Of a stretch of DNA of 53,015 nt, positions 1-10,560 are shown piece by piece. The stretch covers positions 39,647-92,661 of the forward strand of contig GG745342.1 in the NCBI GenBank assembly GCA_000151295.1. The letters are read 5' to 3'. Position numbers and translations under genes: made by a program. This stretch comes from Allomyces macrogynus ATCC 38327. Lineage: Eukaryota > Blastocladiomycota > Blastocladiomycetes > Blastocladiales > Blastocladiaceae. The notes below the pieces were generated by a model. It did no database searches and was not told where the DNA came from. It was given only the letters and a program-made list of their open reading frames with translations. Position 1 is the stretch's first letter. Every line of letters starts with the position of its first letter.

Positions 1-68
1 TTCAACAACACTTTTCCATTGCAACTTTTTGATTTGAATAAAGTCATAGTGTTTTTGTTTGCGCGCAG

Positions 69-223
69 GGGAATCTGTGATGAGGAGGTTCGGACAGGCC
101 GAGAACTACCCAGAAGCCATTTTGCAGGACATGGGCCTTTTGCCTGAAACGGTGCACACAGCGTTACGACCGACACCCCCTCAAATCACACCACCCCGGT
201 TGCGCGCTCGGCTCCATCTTTGA
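69..223 (+). CDS. Possible 3'-terminal exon of a gene entering from the left (partial)
   Basis: A T-rich tract ending in a GCGCGCAG acceptor-like site (61-68) is followed by an open frame, read from 71, that runs to a TGA at 221-223. The peptide starts ESVMRRFGQAENYPEA and continues with proline-rich sequence. Nothing upstream is available to confirm an exon, and I do not recognise the family. It could equally be chance open sequence or decayed coding DNA beside the repeat array. Confidence 0.22.
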
Positions 224-243
224 GATATGATTGCATATAGGTC

Positions 244-516
244 ATGCCTCTGTCATATTCGCGGCGGCCTCGATTCCGAGCTGTTTTGCGGGAGATATGG
301 GGGCTCGGCCGTTTGGTGGCCGCGCCTCGATATCGCTTGGAGGAGGCCTCTGAGCGCTGGCCGAGCACCACATTGACTCTGCAACTCGTCGAGATCTACA
401 ACTTTGCCGAAGAGACCAAAGCGGTGGACCTTACGACTGGCGAGTTTGTCATGTTGCGCGCAAGGTCGTGGTCACCCCTCCAGATGACCGCATTCTTCCA
501 CACAACCATCACTTAA
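244..516 (+). CDS. Small hypothetical ORF (90 aa)
   Basis: An ATG-initiated frame of 90 codons with a normal-looking amino-acid mix (VEIYNFAEETKAVDLTTGE in the middle) ends just before the repeat array. No motif, signal peptide or membrane segment was recognised. A hypothetical small protein or a decayed exon are both possible. Confidence 0.22.
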   Translation: MPLSYSRRPRFRAVLREIWGLGRLVAAPRYRLEEASERWPSTTLTLQLVEIYNFAEETKAVDLTTGEFVMLRARSWSPLQMTAFFHTTIT

Positions 517-649
517 AGTCAACAGAGACTCTCTTGTTATTCCTATTTCGAGCCGATTAAGGCAACTTGCAGCTCGATCGGATGAAAACTGCGACCCGGA
601 GGAGGCTTTGGTTGAGCGCTCGCTTTTCAGCCTGGCCGCGCGTCTGGCG

Positions 650-2450
650 CGCCGCCCATCCACGCGAGCGGAAAAGTAAGAATAGATTGACTCTGTTACT
701 CTGAAAGGGCTATCCATCTATGCAAAAACGAGGTCGCCAGCTGCTATGGGCGTCGAAGAGTGGTGCGGTTTTGGGCTGCAAGTGGATTGCCGGCGCCAAC
801 CACCTTTGCAGTCACGCTGCCGCTTGCGCAAGACATGAGCGTGTTTGCCCAAGGCAGGGTTCCCGATTGCTGCAAGTTGCGCTGTGGCGCGAGCAAAACT
901 GCGAGTTGGACAAGGATGTTTTGCCCGCCGACGTTTCGGCCTCTAGCGCGCGCCCAACCGACCGTGGTGGAAATCGGCGAGCACTTTTGCATTACAGTTT
1001 TCAAAGAGCTATCGAATGCAAGTTGTTGCAAAGAGATTGGGCCACGGGTTGGTCGGGAGCGGTGCGGGGTGGTCGCTGCTGCCGCGGGAGGCGCTGCTGC
1101 TGCGGGAGGCGCTCAGCCAAAGGTGCCGGACTGGCGCGCAGCCAAAAGACCACTCAAACAGCCGGGCCCAGCACCCCAAGGCCTACCGCCATGAATCTAG
1201 CATAGAAAGATGCGCAAAGTCTTGCAGAATACGCTGCTGCAAGTGAGCAGCTCGCGCGGCAAGAAATGAGCGAGCGCGAGTGGCATTTGTGCCTCCCGGT
1301 CGGCCCCCGCCAGCGCACGGCCAACATACGGGGGCGCAAAAGTAAGAGTAGATTTGCTTTACAGTTTTCAAAGAGCTATCGAATGCCAGTAGTTGCAAGG
1401 AGATTGGTCCACGGGTTCCCCGGCGGCGCCGTGTCGGCGGTCGGTCTGCACCACTCGCCTTGTCGCGAGCGCCCCAGACTCGCTATGCGACCGGGCGGAA
1501 TCTAACTGGTACTAAAGAATGCAAAACGTCGAGAGCTATCGATTGATGGCAAGCACGACTCTTGAGGGCATCTGGTTCGCGCGCTGGTGAGTGCTTTACG
1601 TGACATTTCGCGCGCACAAGCACCGCCGACGCACAAACCCGACCGCCCCGGACCCGCCGCATGGCCGGGCAGAGTCTCACTAGTACAAAAGCATGCACAA
1701 CGTCAAGGGACATTGATTGATGGCAAGCACGAGCCCGGGCGATGCCTGGTTCGCGCTCTGGTGAGTGCTTTACGTGACTGAAAGCGTCGTGCGAGAACGG
1801 CCACGGCTCTGACGCGCGGCCAACTGCCCGGCTGCGAAATCTGAAACCAGTTTGACATTATCGCTTCCAAAGAGCTATCGAATGCCGGCAGTTGCAAGGA
1901 GATTGGACCACGGGTTGGTTGGTAGCGGTGCGTCGCTTTACCGGTTGAGCCTTTGATGAGCGCTATATGCAACCCGGCGGGATCCAACTAGCACGAAAGC
2001 ATGCACAACGTCAAGAGAAATTGATTCATGGTAGTGGAAATGCAAGGGGTTGAGAAATGAGCGCGCTGGTGAGTGCTTTACGCGGCGGGTGGTGAGATGC
2101 GGCGGGGCCGCGTTTGGTTTAAAGAAGACCGCTTTCGATAAATATAGCAACACAATTGCATTACAGTTTTGCATTACAGTTTTGCAAGAGCTATCCAATG
2201 CAAGTTGTTGCAAAGCGATAGAGCTCAACGGGCAGTGTTGGGCAGTGTTGGGCAGTGTTGGGCAGTGTTGGGCAGTGTTGGGCAGTGTTGGCAGCGCGAC
2301 AGCTGGGCTTGTTTGGTGGGCGGGCGAGATGATTCTTTTACTAATGCACGCAAAACATTGCCGGGAGCAGATTGATGTGTGTTTGGGCCCTTGGGGTTGA
2401 GATGTGAGCGAGCCGGGAGGTGCTTGACGTGACGCACCAAGGCCATGGCA
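650..2450. repeat. Degenerate direct-repeat array (two alternating modules)
   Basis: Module 1, with a core like AAGAGCTATCGAATGC followed by GTTGCAAGGAGATTGG, recurs near 670-720, 985-1050, 1355-1425, 1850-1925 and 2165-2225. Module 2, containing ATTGATGGCAAGCACGA and ending GTGAGTGCTTTACGTGAC, recurs near 1517-1602, 1690-1778 and 1999-2087, with a weaker copy near 2345-2433. Spacing is 320-490 bp for module 1. Copies differ by substitutions and small indels and no continuous reading frame spans them, so this is an old array or the remnant of a repeated element rather than a gene. Confidence 0.75.
2231..2290. repeat. Perfect 10-bp tandem repeat, six copies
   Basis: GGCAGTGTTG is repeated six times without interruption, immediately after the last module 1 copy of the surrounding array. 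The perfection contrasts with the heavily diverged flanking repeats and points to recent slippage. Confidence 0.95.
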
Positions 2451-2599
2451 GGAGAGCCACTTTTTATTTCGGAACACAAACGGCCCCTGCGCAGCAGCGC
2501 GATCGTCAACAATTACTTCCCGCTACCAGCAGCTACGGCCATACACACCTGAAAACTCCGCATCCCGTCCGATCTGCGAAGATAACCAGGTGCTGGCCC

Positions 2600-2960
2600 G
2601 GTCAGTACTGTCGTAGGAGACTAGATGGGAATACCGGGTGCTGTAGTTTTTCTTTTCTTCAGCACTTCCATGTTCATGTTTTCAGGGAACTACATTCAGG
2701 TTCATGTTTTCAGTTTTGTTTTTCCGGGTTCAGGTTTACAGGTAAGTGTTGGGATGGATATATTTTTGTTCCAGGTTCAGGTTATCAATTATTTTTCCGC
2801 TTTCAGGTTCCTGTTTACAGGTAAGTATTTGTTTATTATTTCTGTGACCTGTTCGCAGATACTATTTACAAAGTCAGCGTCCAGGAGACTGTTTGCTAGT
2901 TCAGTCAGCAAATCCTTTGGTTTTCCAGCTTTCAGGTTCAACTCTTCCAAAGGTTAGGTT
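2600..2960. repeat. AT-rich low-complexity block built from CAGGTTCAGGTTT-like words
   Basis: This stretch is much richer in T than the rest of the window. It is made of variants of TTCAGGTTCATGTT and contains TTTACAGGTAAGT twice (near 2737 and 2815), about 77 bp apart. Short open frames exist here but encode only Phe/Val/Gly-rich low-complexity peptide. No gene is supported. Confidence 0.6.
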
Positions 2961-4600
2961 TTGAAGCAAAGAAGTGATATAGCAAAAGGAGTTTATGGAG
3001 AAAATTCGGACATGAGCAAAGAGGTTCTCAAATTTCACTAAAAGTGGTCAGACAACACAGGACGGAGAGGTTTTGCAATCAAACTCGCCAAAAACAATTC
3101 TGCAAGTACAGCGGCCGCTCGAAGCGGTGAGAAAATAAAACTAGCAAAAAATGATTCAACTTGCAGCATGCGCAAAATAAATATAGCAACTCTGCGCGAC
3201 TTTATACCTGCGCAAACGGCAAAGTGAGATTCTGGCAGAGCGCTCTGCTCTTTTCCCACCTTGCTCTGAGCAATAGCAGTCCAAATCTGGCGCCAAACTT
3301 GGCCTCCCTCGCCCACGAGCAAGTATACCGCCAACTTGCACAACAAAGTCCTCTGAACTGAAGCCTCGAGTATCTCCAGCGCAGAGCACTTATTGCACAA
3401 GACAATTGCGGCTTCTAGCTTTCTCTCTGGCGTGGTGATAACGACGCTGGCAAAGAATTGGGGAAAACTCGGCTGGCGTCGAGTTCTCGATTTCTTCGAC
3501 AGCGTCGTTAACTTCCACTCTGTGGCATATTGTGCAAAGAACTGCCTTGGTGTGCGTCTCTCGAAAAGTGAGCTTACTTGCCTGCTTCGCGAGAGAACAC
3601 CGAAAACTGAACAGCGTTTCCTGCACCAGCGTGACAAAGTTCATCCAGCCTCCGGTAAAGTAGAGTAAAACAGACCTCTCAGACATTTCCTGGATGCCCA
3701 AAATCCGATGCGCACAGATAAATCGAACGCATGGGGACTTGGCTCCCCCACAAAAGCATTTTGCACTTTCATGGTCATCTTTCCCATGGTCCGCGCGCGG
3801 TTAACGCTCAGCCGATGGGAGCAAGGGGCGAGCAATTGTTCTGGACGCTTTTGCATTCCGAAAGTAAGAGGGATGAGGGTCCCCCACGAAACTCGGTCGA
3901 AAAAGGCCAGGGATAAAAGTCCCCCTTGTCGTTCAAGGCCGCGCCATTAGAAGGAAAAATTATCTCCCCCATATGCGCGAGGTGTTAAGCCGCCTACACA
4001 ATTAACCCTTTTGTTGGCTAGGCGAGCTTAATGGTGCAAGCAAAAGGGCGAGGGGGTGGCGGCCGAACGGCTCGCCTAACTCCCCCCTGTAGTAGGCGGG
4101 GCCACATTTGCAGGCCAGTTGCGAGACAGTGTTTGCCTGTTCAACACTGCGGTCCCAATCCCGGGTGCGGTCAGTTGACTCTGCCGTGGGAGACCTTCGC
4201 CCCTAGGGGAAAAGTTATGCACTATGGAGATGAGCTGCGGGTGGCTGCGTGAACCGCCATTTCTGACCAACCACCACCATCGACCAACCACCACCCCAAC
4301 TGACACAACAACTGCACGCAAATCGATCGCGACAATGCACCAATGATCCTCCGACTCGAATCAAGCCCGCGCCGCCTCGCCAAACCGCGCTGCGGCCACG
4401 CCAGTGTGCGCACCGCTTCCACTCGTTCCTGCCCGCTCTTTTCCCCTGTCCGCGCAGGAGATGCTCTCAACAATGTCCGAACACGATTCCGAGTTTTTTG
4501 AGTCTGCTGCTCGATTTGATGGGCGTGGAGGCTACAATGCGCGCGATTGTGAGCTCGGCCATCGTCTCGGGCCCATCCGACCTAGATTCTCTTCCTTCAC
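2961..4600. other. Gene-poor stretch, no supported gene
   Basis: A minus-strand open frame of 199 codons (3038-3637) is the longest, with no recognisable domain. Nothing else stands out: no tRNA, no terminal repeats and no transposase motif were seen. Treated as intergenic or decayed sequence. Confidence 0.4.
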
Positions 4601-7600
4601 AGACACTGACACCGCGGCGCCGGCTGTATATGATAGGCAACGACGTTCCTTACGTTCTCGAGCCGGGGCGCTCTGTGGCGGCGCAAAAGACGCGCGTAGG
4701 CGAGACGTGAAGGTGCGTTTTGATGTGAGGCCGCGCTTAGTCGCGCGATATTCCTCGCGCCCGGCCAGACCATGCTTGCTGACGTGCTCCCTCTCCTCCT
4801 ACCCTCCTCCCCCCCCCCCCCCCCCCGGGGAACGGGGGCTCTGCCACCCTCAGAGCTCTGCTTGTGCCAACGGTGCGCGCCGCGCTCGCGCTCTTGGCCC
4901 GCGCGAGGTCGACCCATGGCTGACGCAGCCGCGCACCATCCTGGTCCGGACCAGCACGGCGCCGTGGCGGTCGCCCGCGTCGCGCTGGCATGGTGCTGCC
5001 CGCGCGCGCATCGATGGTGGGTGGCCGTTGTGACCGTCGTCGTCGTCCGTCGGCGTTGGCACCGGCGTGTGCGGCGCGTGAGGTCGCGTGCGGTTGTGTG
5101 CGGTCACACTGCTAATCCGGCCATGGTTCCACGACGACGACGCGCGCAACCACTCCCGCGCGACTACCCGCAATGGAACGACAACGGCAACTTTTCATGC
5201 TCGTGCCGCGCAAATGCGGCGATTGTAAGTCGCGTTTCCGGCGACCTTACGCTGCCCACGACTGGTCCACTCCCGCGCTCGCATATGAGCCCGTCTCGGA
5301 CCTATCAAGTGCTGCCGCGTATCTCTCGAGCGCAGTCGCGTGGCGCGCAGCGACGCGTGGCGACAGGCGTTGGGGGCGGCCTGCAACCGTGCGCGACCAC
5401 GCAGACGCCGATCCGCGTGGCCCCTCCGCTCCCCCGCGCTCGCTTCAACGTAGTGCTCTGCACGCGCGCCTGGTCTCAGTACCCACGCACGATGTGGCAA
5501 AGTTGATGTACGCAGTGGCCCTTGTTATCGGCGACAACGTGCTGCCATCCACTGACCTCGGCGGTTCCACTCTTTTCCAGGAACAGACCCACGACGCGGC
5601 TCGGGCCTTGTGCGCGCGCGCATGCCGCCGCTCACCTGCCGGTACGAGCCGGTTCGCGGTGTCCGAGGCGCTCCGCCACCAACGTGACGTTGTCTCCATT
5701 TCGGGCGCATGGCCGGACTGCCGGCGGTGTCGTTTCTGCCCTGGCTTGCCTGTCGCCGACCAAGCAGTGTCGCGATCCTGTCCGTGTAGGCCGTTGCTGA
5801 TGGCGCGGTGGGACGCGAGCGCGTCTGACCTTGCGCGCTTGGCTGCGGTGCTTGCAGGCTCGACCCGCTATCGGTGCTTTTGAACAAGTCTCGTGTCGAC
5901 TCGCGCAAGGCCCATCACCACGAGCTCGGGCGTCGTGCTCGACCCAACGTGTCGCGCGCGCCTGCTTGCTCGTAGCCATGGCCGTGGCCGATTGCGCTCA
6001 CCGGCCCGATCTGGGTTGGTTGGTATGGGCTCCGTCACTCCGTCGTCGTCCCGCATGTACTCGGCGATCAGCCGAGTTGGTGGGAGAAATGGTGCGGCAA
6101 TGGTCCTGCGACCGATTCGGGGCGGCGCTCGGCGTCGCCTCCACTTTTGATCGTCGCCGTGCTGGACTGGTTGCATTGTGCGCAGCGCAACTGACGTTCG
6201 ACCACCGTCCCCACAGTTTCCGGCGCGACTTGGCGCGCGACACGCGCCTGGAAGATATGACGCTAGTGGGCGATGCGCGCGGGTTCGTGCTGCTTCCTTG
6301 GCGCGTGACGATTGTGACGGTTGTGGTTCCACTCACTCGCGCGGGCCGCTTCACGTCCAGGAGTAAGAGGCCCTTGCGTGGATGTCGCAGCGACCGCCCC
6401 AACTACGCCGCACTCGGTGTGCTGCGTCGGCAACAACATCGATGTGCAGCAGCCATCGTAGGCGTGCTGCTGCCGCGGCGACGCCCACGGCGCGATCGAG
6501 CGCCGGCACGGGCGACCCAAGTGGTGCGGTCGCTCGACCTGTCGGTACAGCACCGCTGCCACACGCCATCCGGCCTGCACATCTTCCACTGTACTGCCGC
6601 CGCGCCCGCTCCGCCGCCGACCGGTCGGCACCGCGCGGTGGCAATGCGGTCGCCGCCCGCCATCCGCATGGTCTCCTTCCACGACCGACACTACCGCCAG
6701 TGCTCGTCGACTTGCGATATTGAAATGTGTGGTCGTCCCGGGATCGTGGCTTTGAGGTGTGGATGTCGAAGGAGCGCAGTCGGTCGGTTGCAGCCGCTCA
6801 AATCCATCGCGCACCTGCTCGCAGCAAACCGAATGGTGCCGCGTTTGTTTCGAGACTTCGCGCGCGCCTGCTGAACGTGACGCTCACCAATGGAGTTGGC
6901 AAGCCAAGGGTTCGTGGTGGTGCGCACGTTCGGGGACTACATCTGCAGCACCATTCCGCACCTGCACGCTTGTGGTACCCGCACTTGTTGTCCATCGCCG
7001 CGGTCGGGGTCTACGTCCTGCTGCCGCAGCTACGCATGCAAACGGCCCCGTCCTTGGAGCGCTCGAATGAGTACACGCGCGGTCGTGCCGATCGCACGTG
7101 TAGTCGCGCATGTCGTCGCCTAGGCGCGGTTCACGATCTCATTCTTGCCACCCGCGACGATTTTGATGTCGCTGGCACGCGCTTGCACGGCTCCGACACG
7201 CACAACGCCGCTTTGGCGCTGCTGTTTGCGCTCGACCATCTGTGACCGCCATCGCCGTGCGCTACAGAGCAGGCTGCTCCACGTGCGGTACGGTTCCACG
7301 CGCAGCACGGCACCGCGCGCAGCATGGCACCACGCGCGGCACAGGACCACCGTGGCACGGCACCGCGCACGATTCGGCAACGAGCACGGCACGTTCTTCC
7401 ATTGTCGCACAAGGCGCACTGGCATTCTCGGACAGCTTCGCTTGATGCAGGTTCGTTCTGCGCATTTCACGGCACTTGCGGTCGCGCCATCGTCACGGCG
7501 CATTTGATGCTTGCTGGTCGCACTGCCGACCCGTTCCGGCCTGCGCATCGCCTTTGCGCCATCCACCCATTCTGCTCGCTGGCCGCGATCCTGACCCGAT

Positions 7601-10560
7601 GTTCCTCCACAAGTTGACGGCCCGCCGCGAGGCGCACTTTGACGTGCCTGGCCAGCCGCTGCATTGCGACCATCACCCCCCTGGTGCCCGGCCGCGACGG
7701 CCGCCGTGCTGCGTTTGCCGCATGTTGTCGTTTTCCGACTGGTGTCGCAAGGCGGTGCGCAAGTCGGTGGTGGCCGCGCAAGACGGCAGTGGCCGCGAGC
7801 AGTACATCACGTTTCGCGTTCGGTCAAGAAAGCGAGTGCGCTGATTTCGCGGCATCTTGGCTGCTCGGCGCACGATGCCGGCCGGCTGCCCGGTCGGCCG
7901 CGATCTCGACTTGAGCCTGATTCCCGTCCCTTCGTCGGCCACAACCTGTCGAAATGGACTCGATCTTATTGTGCCTACGCGTTTGCGGTAGCCCATTGCG
8001 GCGCCTCGACCCGCCGGCCATTACCCGTCTCTGCCTGACGCCAACGCCGCTGTTACCGACGCCGCTGTTGCTGATTTACGCACGAGAATTCGCCTGTTTC
8101 GACAAGGATTACGTTGCCCCGCCTGCCTGACGCCTCGGCACCGACGACGACGACCACCGTGCACCCGTTTGGAGCGGCCCTGGCGCCTCTGCACTTGCAG
8201 CAATTTGCGCGCACCGTCTTGTTCTGTGCGCCGAGCTGGCCCAAGGCGTGCGCCCGCACTCGTCATGATTCGCGATTCGACGTGAGCTGGTGCGCGGCGT
8301 CCGGAGTGCAGCGCCGCGGACGCGACCACCTTCCCGCGCCCACGACTTGGCGCGATCGATCGCACGCTCGCCGCGACTCGGCGAACGACACGTGCTCTAC
8401 GGATTTGGCGCTGGCGAGCAACGGGTGCTGGTTTGTGCTATTTCCTTCGCGCGTGACAATTGCGACAGTTCTGGTTTGGTTAACTCGCACGGGGCCCCAT
8501 CACGTCCAGGAGCGCAAGTATCCTCTCATTGCGGCAGCGACGCCCGTCCGACCTCGCCGCCAGCCGCGCACTTGGTTCATCGCATCAATACTGGTCTCGT
8601 CGGCGTGCTCCAGCCGCTTCAGCCGAGCGGCAAGGACGGCACACGGTGTGTATCTGATACTGGCGCTCGGTACGGGTTCTTTCTTCGTCAACGATCAACG
8701 CGGCTTTTGGCTAACAAGTTCATATCTGTGTTTTCTTCCAGCACCAGCAAAACGACGCCGTGCGGCCCGCGATGTGCACGACGAGCAAGCATGCCTCATT
8801 GCCGACAAGGATCTCGATGCGCAGGCGCTGCTTTCCTTGCTTTACTTTCGTCGTGTCGCCGATGCCTACGACCCAAGCCCCCACCGCGATTTGCCTCATT
8901 CAAGCACCTGGCGGTTCCGGCACTTTGAAAGTGCCCGACTTTGCGCGCGATTACGACCGCGGCCGATGATGGCCGCTGTTTCACTTGCCGCTCGAACCGC
9001 GCCGAACCATTTTCTCCAAGGGCTGCGACGCTGCGTCCTGGCCTCGTTCACGATACGGCCCACGCCAATGGTTGTGATGCGTGGACCGGATCACGGTGCA
9101 TGGGCACCGATATGTGCGGTAGCGGCTGGAGTATGCGCCTCGATCATGGCACTCGACGCGCCGCCAATTCGATCTGATCTGACTAGTTGGCAGCGCGACA
9201 CTGGGCGTGCGTCGTCCGACCGACGTATCCGGCCGTCGCGGACAGGATCACGACGCGCGGGCACCAGTTCGCCCGATCGCGGCGCAGGCGGTTTGTGCCC
9301 ACGCGTCGCCGTCGCGGCGTCCGCTCGCACTGCTCGACGGCTGTGATGTCGACCAATTGGGGTCCCAGAAGTCGACGGCGAGTTCCGAGACGCACTTTGA
9401 CGTGCCCGTTCGGCATTACTGCATCGCGACCGTCGCTCCCAGTGCCCGGCCGCGACGACCGCTGACGTCGACGACCGTGTTCCCGTTTCGTGCGACCATG
9501 GCTGCTCCGCACTTGCTGCAACGTGACGCACGACGTGCCCGGACTCGTTTCTTGTGTGGTTTTATTTGAAGTGAATGTACGGCATGATTTTGACTTTTAC
9601 TCATACGAGTGTTCTTTGCACATGGTGCTGATTGATCTGCAAACTTTGCTTCTTTGCTAAGGACGGCGGTGCTCTTTTCCCGCGGCCGCGACGGCAGGTC
9701 CGCGCCGACCCCGATTCCACGGCCTGGACGGCCCACCGCCGCCGATTGCAACTTCTGGCATTCGCTTGCGCGCTCGATCTTTTATGCTGTCCCAGCACGG
9801 CACTCGCAAACGGCTCGATGTCCGAGTCGGTTGCTGATCACGGTTCTCGTCTGCCACGCTCGTGCACGAACGCGCCGTGTCCCTGCTCGAGGTGCACGCT
9901 CTCGAGACCACCGCGCCGCATGCGCTCGCTGGTCCTGAGTGCGCGTTGCGCAGTCGTTGCACGCGCTGACGCGCAATTAGGCGTCGATGATGATCGCGCT
10001 GCCGTTATTCGAAATGCGGGCGCCGGCATTCGGTTGCTGCGGCAGCGAGCTGCATCGGCGGCGGTGGTGACACCGCCGTCTGACGCTCTGCATGGGCTTT
10101 GGTGCACTCGCCCTAGGGCCGTCCCCGCGCGCGTGGTCACGTTTGCCCGGCGCGACGACCTGCACCGTCGGGTGGTGCCTGCTCGGCTCGTCGGTGCCCG
10201 TTCTCGATGTGTGCCGGCATGGCCGGCGGCTGCGCCATCTGCCTGCGACCTACACCTCGTCCTCGTGCGCAGTGTCATGATTCCCTTTCGGCTATTGCGG
10301 CGCAGGATCGGTGTGCCCGGGCGCGCGACCGTGTGGGGACGGGCCGCTGCTTCGCTCGCGCCAACCGGACTGGCACCATCCATTCGTGCTTGCGATCTCG
10401 TCCTCGGTGCGCTCAGTGCTGCACCTTTCCGGTCGCCGCATGGTTCCGTGCGTGTGCCGTTGATGACCGCGACCACGACTGCGCGCATCCCGCGACTGGG
10501 CGCATGACGCTCGTCAGGCGGCTCGGATGGTACGGTATGGTTTGTGTCTCCGTTTCTCTG
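4600..10560. repeat. GC-rich region of diverged repeat copies; no defensible gene
   Basis: Long open frames occur on both strands, as expected at this GC content, and they are Arg/Ala/Pro/Cys rich. Diverged duplicates are visible. 6240-6420 resembles 8390-8570: both contain a GCGCGTGAC element and, about 45 bp later, TCACGTCCAGGAG. 7610-7720 resembles 9360-9470: both contain CGCACTTTGACGTGCC followed by TGCCCGGCCGCGACG. Many differences between copies are CG to CA or TG. Near 7300-7395 a short GGCACCGCGCGCAGCATGGC-like unit is also tandemly repeated. I infer decayed duplicated sequence, possibly old genes or a transposon family, but cannot name the ancestor. Confidence 0.5.
4809..4826. repeat. 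Poly-C run (18 nt)
   Basis: An uninterrupted run of 18 C followed by GGGG. Length in the assembly may be unreliable, and the frames crossing it should not be trusted. Confidence 0.9.

Noticed and set aside
650..2450. CRISPR-like array
   Set aside because: Repeats are degenerate, of unequal length and spacing, in a eukaryotic genome; no short identical repeats with unique spacers.
8114..9346. 410-codon plus-strand frame in the GC-rich region
   Set aside because: No recognisable domain, similar-length frames on the other strand, and Arg/Ala/Ser-rich composition; kept only as part of a diverged repeat observation.
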